A stretch of DNA of 45,180 bases. Source: Paenibacillus sp. HB172176. Its GTDB lineage: Bacteria > Bacillota > Bacilli > Paenibacillales > Paenibacillaceae. The notes beneath the pieces were generated by a model. The model was given only the letters and a program-made list of their open reading frames with translations, ran no database searches and was not told the DNA's origin. The translations under genes and the position numbers were made by a program. The DNA lies in the NCBI RefSeq assembly GCF_011947265.1, contig NZ_JAATHD010000038.1:1-45180 (forward strand). Reading direction: 5' to 3'. Position 1 is the stretch's first letter, and every line of letters begins with the position of its first letter. Shown here piece after piece: positions 1 through 8,200 of this stretch.

Positions 1-89
1 TTTTTTGAAACATCAGATTTTCGGGAGGTGGGGCTTTTTTTTGCTCGTAACCACCATACCATCCATTATGCAGCATTTATTTTCGTATT

Positions 90-176
90 AAACTTACCTC
101 ATGCTTACGAAGCTGCTTTGCTCCGCAAAGCTTTTAGGTCGCTCATCTTTGAAAGGCCGAGGGTAGAGGTTTTCTC
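90..176 (+). repeat. Dispersed 87-bp repeat, copy 1
   Basis: This stretch recurs at 35165-35250 in the same orientation with three substitutions and one single-base indel. It contains a perfect 7-bp hairpin (GCTTTGC, loop TCC, GCAAAGC at about 114-130). The indel changes every reading frame between the copies, so what is conserved is the nucleotide sequence and not a peptide. Both copies lie upstream of a catabolic enzyme gene: an alpha/beta hydrolase here and a sulfatase at the other copy. Its role is unknown; a mobile or regulatory RNA element is possible. Confidence 0.85.
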
Positions 177-276
177 AATGTTTGAAATTAAGTTCATTGA
201 AATGGAAACGATTTCGGTGTATGGTTTTACTTGGGAATGCAGTCTTGCCGTTTTAGATAGACAGGGGGATTATGCG

Positions 277-1230
277 TTGAATATCGAGAGTGTGAGCGTG
301 GAGCCGAGTCCAATTACGTATAAAGTAGCAGGGGGGAAAGCCCTCAAGCTGTATCATGTGAAACCTGAAGGCTGGGGGCCAGGAGATCATCGAAGCGCAG
401 TCGTCTGGATTCATGGCGGCGGTTGGAAGAGTGGAACGCCGGAGATTTTGCTGCCGAATTGCTATGATTTAGCCGCGAAGGGTATGGTGTGCTTCTCGGT
501 GCAATACCGACTGGCCGGCAGCAAGCTTGACGATGTCGGCAGAGAGGTTGAACCAGCAGAACAAGACGCAGGGAGAAAAGCGAGCGTTGCAGAAACGGCC
601 ACCGTTGAGGACTGCATTGCCGATTGCGAGGATGCCATTCGCTATATTCGGCAGCATGCGGAAGAGCTGGGCGTGGATCCGGCGAGAATCGCGGTTGCGG
701 GTGATTCCGCAGGCGGGCATTTGGCTGCATGTATGGCGACAGTGTCGGAATTGCAACCGCTTTCTATTGTAAGGGATTCTGAGGTTACAGTCTCTGAAGA
801 GGATAGACGGGAAGCCCTCGTACCGCTCGTGAACGCGGCGATTATTCTTAACGGCATTACCGATCTAACGATTAGCTTCCTGAATGTTCCGTTAAGATCG
901 GATCAGGATGAATCTGGCGACGATGTCAGCCGGTTTCAACGTCGATACGCGCAGGCGAAGCGGGTGTCGCCGCAATTCCATATCGCGGGCGGCCTGCCCC
1001 CGATTCTGCTGCAGCATGGCTTATTGGACCGGGTCGTCGAGGCCCATCAGAGCGTGAGGATGCATGAGGCGTATTTGGAGGCGGGGAATCACTCCGAGCT
1101 TATCCTTTACGACGATTGCAAGCACGCCTTCGTGCTGTATAACTACACAGGTACGGCAGAGGGCATCGAGCGGGCGATGAGGGATATTGAACGATTTCTC
1201 GAGAAGCTGGGCTGGGCAAACGAAGTGTAG
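277..1230 (+). CDS. alpha/beta hydrolase, esterase/lipase (HSL-like)
   Basis: This is a probable cytoplasmic carboxylesterase of about 317 residues. Visible family marks are the oxyanion-hole motif HGGGW, the nucleophile elbow GDSAGG, an Asp in GLLDRVV and a late His in CKHAF, which together give a complete Ser-Asp-His triad. The open frame runs back to position 28, but that extension crosses the dispersed repeat at 90-176 and has no family similarity. A TTG at 277 preceded by AGGGGGAT is the more likely start. It converges with the AraC gene downstream and no clear terminator lies between them. The substrate is unknown. The setting among glycan genes suggests removal of acyl groups from sugars, which is an inference. 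Confidence 0.85.
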   Translation: MNIESVSVEPSPITYKVAGGKALKLYHVKPEGWGPGDHRSAVVWIHGGGWKSGTPEILLPNCYDLAAKGMVCFSVQYRLAGSKLDDVGREVEPAEQDAGRKASVAETATVEDCIADCEDAIRYIRQHAEELGVDPARIAVAGDSAGGHLAACMATVSELQPLSIVRDSEVTVSEEDRREALVPLVNAAIILNGITDLTISFLNVPLRSDQDESGDDVSRFQRRYAQAKRVSPQFHIAGGLPPILLQHGLLDRVVEAHQSVRMHEAYLEAGNHSELILYDDCKHAFVLYNYTGTAEGIERAMRDIERFLEKLGWANEV

Positions 1231-1293
1231 CTTGGGATAACATGATGGCTCAAGGCCGATCTTGCGAATTCGATCTGTTCGCAGGAACCCCGA

Positions 1294-2190
1294 TCATACT
1301 CGGTGCGTTCTCCGATAGACGGACGGATTCAGTCCGCAATGCTTCTTGAAGCTCTTGCTGAGATGATGCTCGTCCGTGAAGCCGCAGGATTCCGCGATCT
1401 GCGCCAAGGTGAGCGACGAGTGGCTCAGCAACTGCTTCACCTTGTCCATGCGAAGCTTCGCCGCATAGGCACTTGGAGCGATGCGGAATTCGCTCTGGAA
1501 GCGCCTGGTCAGCTGCACTTGACTCACATGCAGCTCGGCGGCGATCGCTTTCAGCGGGGTGCCGTATTCCGCCTGCTGCTGCAGCAGGCGGACCGCTTGC
1601 CGCAGCAGTGGATTCTCGCTGTACAATTCGCTGACGCTCTTGCTATTCTCCACCTGCCATTGATAGAAGATGTCCCGCAGAATATGGCTCTTGTAAGCGA
1701 GCTTCATGGTATCTGGCAAGTCGTTCGCCTCGCGCAATTGCGAGAGAGAGGTGCGGAAGCGCTTGTTGCCCAGAAGCCGAAGCTTGCCGATGGGCGGGAA
1801 GGCCGACTCGTCGACGGCGGAGGAATGATCCGCTGGCAGCTGCGGATACAAAGGTGCGGAGATTGCTGCGCCGGCATCTGCCAGGAAGCCGCCACCCTCA
1901 TTTGCAGCTCGGCCATCCCCATCAGTCATGGGCTTCCCCCAGTCGAAGCCGATGAAGTGGAACGACACGCCCTCAGTCTTGCGATTGAAGGTGACGCCGG
2001 GCGGACATAAGACCATGTCGTCTTGCACAGCCGTGCCGGCAATACCGCCCATCCGAAATTCGAAGCTCCCCTCCTCTGCAATGAACAGTGCCCAATGCTT
2101 GTAGAGATCATGCGTCTTCTGAAATTGCGGCGTATCCTTCACATAGACATGGAAGCGCATCAACGGTTCAAGCAACTCGACAGACGTCAA
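1294..2190 (-). CDS. AraC-family transcriptional regulator
   Basis: This DNA-binding regulator of about 298 residues has a cupin-like N-terminal ligand-binding region and a C-terminal pair of helix-turn-helix units. The last 100 residues carry the AraC signature: LKAIAAELHVSQVQLTRRF for the first HTH, then LAQIAESCGFTDEHHLSKSF for the second. The start is set at a TTG (2190) because AGGGGAGG lies 8 bases before it. The open frame continues to 2235 but has no ribosome site there. It is divergent from the PhyH-type dioxygenase gene and shares a compact promoter region with it, so it probably controls that gene in response to a small molecule, likely a sugar. The ligand cannot be told from sequence. 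Confidence 0.88.
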   Translation of the reverse strand: MTSVELLEPLMRFHVYVKDTPQFQKTHDLYKHWALFIAEEGSFEFRMGGIAGTAVQDDMVLCPPGVTFNRKTEGVSFHFIGFDWGKPMTDGDGRAANEGGGFLADAGAAISAPLYPQLPADHSSAVDESAFPPIGKLRLLGNKRFRTSLSQLREANDLPDTMKLAYKSHILRDIFYQWQVENSKSVSELYSENPLLRQAVRLLQQQAEYGTPLKAIAAELHVSQVQLTRRFQSEFRIAPSAYAAKLRMDKVKQLLSHSSLTLAQIAESCGFTDEHHLSKSFKKHCGLNPSVYRRTHRV

Positions 2191-2255
2191 GTTTCCAACC
2201 TCCCCTAATTCGTTCACTGATGAAAATATATACAAGAAATTTATCGATTCCTTAC

Positions 2256-2285
2256 ATTATAACATCATATATCCTCTACTATAAT
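2256..2285. promoter_or_regulatory. Overlapping divergent promoters (araC-type / phyH-type)
   Basis: A perfect TATAAT reads rightward at 2280-2285, and another reads leftward at 2256-2261 on the minus strand. With 17-bp spacers, each one's weak -35 box (TTATAA or TTATAG) falls on the other's -10 box. Two polymerases could therefore not bind at once. The positions fit the downstream Shine-Dalgarno sites on both sides. No transcript data support this; it is a pattern call. Confidence 0.5.
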
Positions 2286-2313
2286 AGAATTAATTACAAG
2301 TTAGAGGAGATGG

Positions 2314-3138
2314 ATGAATATGAACGAAGCTGCTGTCAACGAGCCCGAGATTAGAGATTGGATGGAGCAATTTCAGGAGCAAGGCTATCTGGTTATTCCG
2401 AATGTGCTGTCTGCCGAGAAGGTGAAGCGCTTGAACGGCATCATCGACGAGCTTGTGGCCGGCGAGGAGGAATCGCTCGCTTACAATATTTATAACAGCG
2501 TTGAACGCCATCCCGAGTTTGCCGACTTGATGGATAATCCAACGATTCTGCCGCTTATCGTGAATTTGCTCGGCTACAATATCCAGCTTCATATCTCGCA
2601 TCTGACGATTCGCAAACCGAATCCGACCGAAGCGAAGACGGCGACATCAAGCTTCATCAACTGGCATCAGGACGGTCCGCATCCGCAGTTCCCGTCCATA
2701 GGAGGTTTAACTTCGACTTATTATATCAAGGCTTGCTTTATTCTAAGCGACATGTCGGAGCCGAACCGGGGGAACACGAAGGTCATTCCGGGAAGCCACA
2801 AGCAGCCCTACAATCCGACCCACAAGGACGTAAGCCAGCAGTTGGACGGCGAGGTGCAGGTATGCGGGAAGCCGGGCGATGTGTTTATTTTTCCGCAAAA
2901 TCTGTGGCATGCCGGTTCTCCCAATCGTTCGAACTTCGAGAGAAGGCAGCTGTTCATCGGGTACAGTCCGATCTGGATGCGTCCGATCGATTATCATGTT
3001 GCCTCAGAGGAGCTCTTGAAGGATGCAGATCCGATCCGCAGGCAACTGCTGGGCGTTATCAGCGACAACAAGTTCAACTATTATGTGCCGAAGGACGAGA
3101 TGGTTCCTCTGAAGTCGATGAAGCTTGAGCAGGGATGA
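2314..3138 (+). CDS. Phytanoyl-CoA dioxygenase (PhyH) family protein
   Basis: This is a 274-residue member of the Fe(II)/2-oxoglutarate-dependent PhyH family. The metal-binding triad is visible as H118-x-D120 in NWHQDGPH and H199 in NLWHAGSP, and R210 is in place to hold the 2-oxoglutarate carboxylate. The length matches bacterial family members. The start ATG at 2314 (or 2320) follows AGAGGAGA. Family members hydroxylate small organic molecules, and many bacterial ones have no assigned substrate. The neighbouring divergent AraC gene is the likely regulator. A strong bidirectional hairpin follows the stop codon. Confidence 0.88.
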   Translation: MNMNEAAVNEPEIRDWMEQFQEQGYLVIPNVLSAEKVKRLNGIIDELVAGEEESLAYNIYNSVERHPEFADLMDNPTILPLIVNLLGYNIQLHISHLTIRKPNPTEAKTATSSFINWHQDGPHPQFPSIGGLTSTYYIKACFILSDMSEPNRGNTKVIPGSHKQPYNPTHKDVSQQLDGEVQVCGKPGDVFIFPQNLWHAGSPNRSNFERRQLFIGYSPIWMRPIDYHVASEELLKDADPIRRQLLGVISDNKFNYYVPKDEMVPLKSMKLEQG

Positions 3139-3151
3139 GGCGTAAAAAAAT

Positions 3152-3194
3152 AGAAACGGCAGCGAACTCGATGGAGGACGCTGCCGTTTCTTTT
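3152..3194. terminator. Bidirectional rho-independent terminator
   Basis: A perfect 13-bp stem (3152-3164 with 3179-3191) is followed by TTTT on the plus strand. It is preceded by a run of A on the plus strand, which gives U-rich RNA when read leftward. It sits between two convergent genes (dioxygenase and Fic) and can end both transcripts. Confidence 0.9.
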
Positions 3195-3204
3195 GAAATG
3201 TAGA

Positions 3205-3237
3205 GGTTTAATCATCAGCGCTTTCGATTTTGTGCCA
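3205..3237. repeat. 33-bp direct repeat, copy 1 (fic 3' end)
   Basis: This covers the last codons of the Fic gene and its stop codon. An identical 33-bp stretch lies at 4419-4451, outside the gene. The two copies bracket about 1.2 kb holding the truncated Fic gene and an MFS remnant. Confidence 0.9.
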
Positions 3238-3981
3238 GCGGGCATTCCGACCTTTTGAAACGGATACGATCAATCCTTTCTTCGACATTCGAGAAAGTAC
3301 TTGTCGTATTGTGGGTCCTGTGATGCCGGGGCAACGATCCATGATATCGGAGACGCTGAATGTCCCCATGCTGTGTTTAATTACCGCCTCAACCTGTCTG
3401 GATTTCCATCCTCGTCCACGATCCAGATCTCCAAGACGGTCTTCGAACCGTCGATGAGCTTCTATTAATGTTGTTAAAAAATACTCTACCCATGGCCTCA
3501 CATCATTTGTTCCCTCATGCCAGCCCGCTGACGATTTTTTAAGCGTATCGTAATACTGCTCTTTCGTGTCCTCGATACATTTTTCTAAGGAAATGTAACG
3601 GCCAACTTCATATCCTGCTTGGTAAAGCATGAGTAATGTTAACAATCTGGCCATTCGGCCATTTCCATCAGAAAATGGATGAATCGAAAGGAAATCCAGT
3701 ATAAAGATAGCAATGAGTAATAGCTCCGGGAATATTCCCTCAGATTTCAGCCTTCGGAAGCCGAGTGTCAATTCATTCATAGTCTCCGTAATATCGTTAT
3801 CGCTTATTTTGTATTTGCCTCCATTTCCTGTTGCATACTGGAGCAAATACTTATGCAATTGCAATATAACATTGGATGTGACAGGCATAAACTCAAAGGA
3901 TTCATGAATGATGTTCAAAACATCGCGATAACCCGCGATTTCAGATTCAGATCGATCCATCGGTTCCGAATGCCCATTCAC
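3208..3981 (-). CDS. Fic/DOC family protein, truncated at its 5' end
   Basis: Fic proteins transfer AMP (or another nucleotide moiety) from a nucleotide to a target hydroxyl. The core motif HPFSDGNGR is intact at residues 101-109, with the catalytic His101. The C-terminal part is a winged-helix domain of the kind fused to many Fic proteins. From the GTG at 3981 the product is 257 residues. The same frame stays open upstream to a stop at 4066-4068, and this stretch encodes ESSNRIEQIIVSTKRL. It resembles the region just before the Fic core in class II enzymes, where the inhibitory (S/T)xxxE(G/N) helix sits; here the last position is Q. The rest of the N-terminus is missing and AT-rich sequence follows. 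It is either a decaying gene or a shortened Fic lacking its self-inhibition. Confidence 0.75.
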   Translation of the reverse strand: MNGHSEPMDRSESEIAGYRDVLNIIHESFEFMPVTSNVILQLHKYLLQYATGNGGKYKISDNDITETMNELTLGFRRLKSEGIFPELLLIAIFILDFLSIHPFSDGNGRMARLLTLLMLYQAGYEVGRYISLEKCIEDTKEQYYDTLKKSSAGWHEGTNDVRPWVEYFLTTLIEAHRRFEDRLGDLDRGRGWKSRQVEAVIKHSMGTFSVSDIMDRCPGITGPTIRQVLSRMSKKGLIVSVSKGRNARWHKIESADD

Positions 3982-4131
3982 AATTTCGGTTAACCTCTTG
4001 GTTGAAACGATGATCTGTTCAATGCGGTTCGAGGATTCAGTACTTTGAATAATCGCGACGTTTAACTATATATATTATACTATAAAATATATAGATATAT
4101 AAGAGGGTGGAATGATTAGATTACTGCGAGC

Positions 4132-4350
4132 TCACGCGCTGTCCATTGCATTTGCCCTGCCAAGTAGGCCGCCGAGCAGGAAGACCGCAAGCGACAAGAC
4201 AAGACAGCCGGACGCGAATATGCCGATGGGCGGATAACCCCCGAAGCACAGAAGAACACTTCTGCGATTCCAACCGTCGGAGAGCGGACCTGCAATCAGG
4301 GCGAATACGGCGGCTCCGAGCGTATAAGCGCCAAGCATCCATCCCGCGGG
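4132..4350 (-). pseudogene. Remnant of an MFS transporter
   Basis: The fragment of about 72 residues reads WMLGAYTLGAAVFALIAG then PLSDGWNRRSVLL. This is the membrane segment 2 plus motif A (G-x-L-S-D-x-x-x-R-R) layout of the major facilitator superfamily, followed by two hydrophobic stretches. A whole MFS protein has about 400 residues. There is no start region, since the similarity stops where the 39-bp repeat begins at 4352, and the frame ends after the fourth segment. It is a dead fragment left by deletion or recombination. Confidence 0.75.
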
Positions 4351-4351
4351 T

Positions 4352-4390
4352 GGAAAAACTCTAGTTCTTCAAGCTAAGCTATAGTATATA
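4352..4390 (+). repeat. 39-bp dispersed motif, copy A
   Basis: 34 of 39 positions match 20165-20203, including the core CTAGTTCTTCAAGC and the end GCTATAGTATAT. The second copy sits just before an SGNH hydrolase gene. This copy abuts the MFS remnant and has no gene reading away from it, so it looks like a displaced promoter or scar. Confidence 0.7.
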
Positions 4391-4416
4391 TTGCCGTGGA
4401 TTGAAATCAATATATA
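4385..4416. repeat. Short inverted repeat at the scar
   Basis: Perfect 9-bp arms TATATATTG (4385-4393) and CAATATATA (4408-4416) enclose 14 bases. It lies between copy A of the 39-bp motif and the second copy of the fic tail. Confidence 0.6.
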
Positions 4417-4418
4417 GC

Positions 4419-4451
4419 GGTTTAATCATCAGCGCTTTCGATTTTGTGCCA
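4419..4451. repeat. 33-bp direct repeat, copy 2 (orphan fic tail)
   Basis: This is identical to 3205-3237. Read on the minus strand it encodes WHKIESADD and a stop with no gene attached. It begins 9 bases beyond the stop codon of the SGNH gene at 4461. Confidence 0.9.
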
Positions 4452-4460
4452 CATGCCAAC

Positions 4461-5105
4461 CTACAGTCCCATCATGAATGAAGCAGCGATTCCCCCGATA
4501 CGACGATAGCCAGCCTCATTCGGATGCAAGCGATCGGAGGTGAACGTATCCAAGGTCAGCTTATTGATGCCGCTCGTCGTATATAGATCTAGAACGGGCA
4601 AGCTATATAGCTTGCCGATATCACGAATCTGCTCAACATAATGCTCAAGCCGGAACCCGGCTTCGTTCATGCTGTAAATGTCGTAGCCGTCCTTATCCCT
4701 CTGAAGCGGTGTCCATAGATTTAATCTGCTCAGAGGGAAATGTGAGAGCAGGTGCTCCACAGTCGCTTGGTAAGCGCCGGTGAACGTGAAGAGATCATAG
4801 TCGCTGCCGATGCTGTGCAATTCCCCGAGCGGTTTGTTCAATCGAAAGTCGTTCGTGCCTGCGAAGATCGTCATGATGTCGCAGCCCTCTGTCGTATTCT
4901 TAATGACGTGACAGGTGGACCCTTCATCTGTAGCTCCGCCGGCTGTCATCGGGCAGCCGGCTTTGCCATAGTTGCGTACATCTTTTAATTGCAACGCTTG
5001 CTGGACGAGCGGCTGATAGCCGTTCTCTTGCGTGATACTGTCGCCGAACGTCGCCCAGGTGGATTCCCGCCATCTGTCGGACATGGGAATGTAATTCATA
5101 TCCAT
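4461..5105 (-). CDS. SGNH/GDSL-family hydrolase (esterase)
   Basis: The 214-residue single-domain SGNH hydrolase has block I GDSIT (Ser23), block III GTNDF and block V DRLHPNEAGY (Asp191, His194), so the catalytic residues are all present. The start is ATG followed by MDMNYIP, behind GGAGAAAC. No signal peptide is seen, so it should act in the cytoplasm. Small SGNH enzymes next to glycan genes are often acetylesterases acting on sugars. That role is an inference here. It is transcribed in the same direction as the GH9 gene, 119 bases downstream of it, and may share its transcript. Confidence 0.88.
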   Translation of the reverse strand: MDMNYIPMSDRWRESTWATFGDSITQENGYQPLVQQALQLKDVRNYGKAGCPMTAGGATDEGSTCHVIKNTTEGCDIMTIFAGTNDFRLNKPLGELHSIGSDYDLFTFTGAYQATVEHLLSHFPLSRLNLWTPLQRDKDGYDIYSMNEAGFRLEHYVEQIRDIGKLYSLPVLDLYTTSGINKLTLDTFTSDRLHPNEAGYRRIGGIAASFMMGL

Positions 5106-5224
5106 CGTTTCTCCTTCATCGCGCTCAATTGCGCAAGTATTTGCTGCGGGATATGGAAGGGAAGCCGACGGATAGAGTAACCGTCGGCTGTGTCGCGCAT
5201 CTTTATTGCTTCATTGATGAGTTT

Positions 5225-8200
5225 CTAGCTGCCGCTGACTGTCGGGCCGCTCGTTACCGCCGTGCTTACCGCATCCGACGAGGTGTCGGTCGTGTGGAAG
5301 GAATACGAGTGCACGCCGACCGGCAGCTTGGTCGTATAGGTGTAGTCTTTGCCGTCCGCATAATTCGTATCGGCGGGATTGACCTCCTCCATCGCGCGTA
5401 TGACGCCGTCCAGCACAAGCTCCATAGCGAACGGAGCTTCGTTGTCCGCATCACTGTATGTCACATCGAACGTGAAGTCCGTTGTCTGATCGCCAACTGT
5501 GACGTCGACGCCGCCGTTCGTCAGCGTTGGAGCCGTTCCGCTTGCAACGTTCGTTGCTTTGATTTCATCGATTAGCAGCTCGCCGTAAGTCCCCCCCGTT
5601 TGGCTCAGCCAGATGGACAGCCGGGCATTTGTTTTGTTAACCGGATGAGCAAGGCTGTCAAGATCGAATGACAGATCTGTCCAACTGGAAGGCATGCTCG
5701 CCCAACCGCCGGTCAGAACATGCGTACGAGTGCCGTCGTACAGCTCGATTCTTGCGCGCAGATTCGAATACCCCGGGTTTTTGACCGTAAAGTTCAGATA
5801 GCGATAGCCCGACAGATCGACGATATCATTCCACGGCTGGAATTTGGCGTACGAGGTTGCTGAACTAGGCGTCTGCGTGAACTTGCCGACCGTTCTCCCA
5901 TCCACAGTCGTCTTGGAGAACGTGCCTGTGCCGCCGTTCTGATTATACCAGTTGGCCCACTGGCTGCTGCCGCCCTTTGAGCCCCATAATCCGCCGCCGC
6001 CCATGTCGTCGTAGAGAAGCGGGTTGGACGGATCCGGCAGCGGAGCCGCAACGGTATAGTGCGTGGAGCTATAAGTGTCGTTGCCGTTCGCATCTGTGCC
6101 TTTGACATCGATGCGGCGGTAGGTGAACGGAGCGGAGGAGCTCTCGTCTATGACTTGGCTATATGCATCTCCGGATGGGGTCATGGCGATATAACCGGTG
6201 CCTGGCGTGTTCTGATTCGCTTGCACCGACGTTACGCCAGCTGCAGGATCCGCGAAGACGGTCACATTGCCGCGTACATAATCGCCGATAATCGGAGAAG
6301 TAATCGGCAGTTCTTGCGGCACGTTACCAGCAGAGACGACAGTGCTGTCGGTCGCGCTAAGACCCATAATCGTGTACAGGAGGCCTGCTTGAATGCTGAT
6401 GCTGAATTCGTTGTAGCGCCACTGATTCGTATCATCCTGGTAAAGCGAACGATCCTCGTACCATGGACTAACGCTTTTGTTGTCTTTGGTGTCCTTAATA
6501 ATCGGTCCGCCGACCATGGCGCCAGGCAGCACAATGCCGCGGGCGTCCGGCGTGTTGGCTTCTTCGTCATAGCGAGTGTGCGGGAAGTCTACGTAGTCGG
6601 AGCCGATTCCCGACACCCAGCTGATGTTCCACGGATTCTCGCCGAAGATCCAATACAGTCCTTCGAGTACGCCATTCAAGGCTTCAGGATCGCCGAACAG
6701 TTCGTAATAACGAAGCAGGTCGCCGAGGTACGAGGCATGCGGCTCATTAACGCCGAAGTTCTCGAAATGGTCGAACACGCCGTAAGGTGTATCGTCTGCC
6801 GTCGACAAGAAGTAGTTCACTTGCTGCTTAAGCAGATCATGAATATGGGCCTGTGTCGAGGTGTCGGCGACGGGATAAAATTCCGCCAGCGACATTGGCC
6901 GCATATCCCAATAGTTCGTAGCGTACAGGTCCGAAAAGTCAAGCGCGTTGATTTTGGCGGCGGCAGCGTTTTTGTAATCGGTTTCATTCGTCAACAGATA
7001 GAGCTGTACATCGGCAAGCAGCATGGAATTGTCAATGCCGCCGCGCGTCTGGTAAGAGCCGATCGGGTCGCTGTAATGGTTCAACACATAGTCATAGAAG
7101 ACTTCGGCAGCATCCTGGCATTCCACCGCAAAAGCGGTCAGCGCTGCGACGTTGGACGAACTGACATCGCCGCCCGCGATGGCCGTTTGAATCGCGCGTG
7201 CCGTTGCGGCGAGCGAGCCCGCGGCTTTGGCGGATCCGCCGATGTTGTAGTCGGATATTTTGCGATCGTCGGCGGTGCCCGATATGTTGTCGGTATTCTT
7301 ATCCGGATGAACGAAGGAGGCATTGTTGCGAATGTTGTACATTGCGCCGCCGAACTGATCGGCGATCTTGATGTAGTATTCGCTGCCCCAGATCGCTTCA
7401 TCGATAAGATCCGGCACGCCGTTGGCGTCGTTGTCGAACGCGACGCTGCTCTCGCCAGCATAGCGGACATAAGCGAGCGCGATTTCAGCGCCGACCCAGT
7501 GGTTGCCGCCGTACTTGCCGTAGTCGCCGGCATCGTACCATCCGCCGGTCAAATCATAGTGCTGCGTGCCGTCGGGCGAAGCGGCATCGTCGAGATGTCC
7601 GGCCTGGTGATAGAGTTTCTCGGAAGGAGCGACGGAGCTATAGCCATCCGGATAGGCGTCAACGGTGGAGATGCTGGCTCGCTGCAGACGATAAAATGCG
7701 GTCATCTCGTCCTTGAAGTTGTCCCAGACATTCGTCTCGATCGGGAATGGGAAGGAGGAGACGCCGTTCGTCTTCACTGTGTAGTTGTCACCTACCGTGG
7801 AAACGGCCGAGAAGTCGATGGTATAGACATGTTTGTTCCAGGTCACGCCTTCGTAAGTCATGTTGCCGGATGCGACGACCGTGCCGCTGCTATTGCGGAC
7901 TTGATAGGTGGTGTCAGTGAGCGGCTGCACAGCAGTGACTTTGGCCGTCTTAACGTCGTTAACGCTATAGCCGACTTGGCTTGCGACAACGTCGATGGGC
8001 TGGCTGGTGCTGACGACGGTCGGTCCTGATACGGGAGTGGTTGCGGCGCCGTCAGAGCTGAGATCCGTAGCACGGAAGAAGTAGGAATGAGAGCCTACGG
8101 GCAGCTTGGTCAGATAAGTATACGCATTGCCATCCGTGTAATCGTCATCCCATGCATCTTTTGCCTTCATATCGTAAGCGATGTCATCAATGACAACCTG

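Noticed and set aside
101..166. A 21-codon peptide frame within repeat copy 1
   Set aside because: The single-base indel in copy 2 shortens it to 11 codons, so the peptide is not conserved between the two copies.
28..276. N-terminal extension of the alpha/beta hydrolase
   Set aside because: It crosses the dispersed repeat whose second copy is out of frame, has no family similarity, and a good ribosome site with TTG exists at 277.
6059..8029. A 656-codon open frame on the plus strand inside the GH9 gene
   Set aside because: It runs antisense to a gene with complete GH9 motifs and a signal peptide, has no ribosome site and shows no family pattern. It reflects GC-rich third positions of the real gene.
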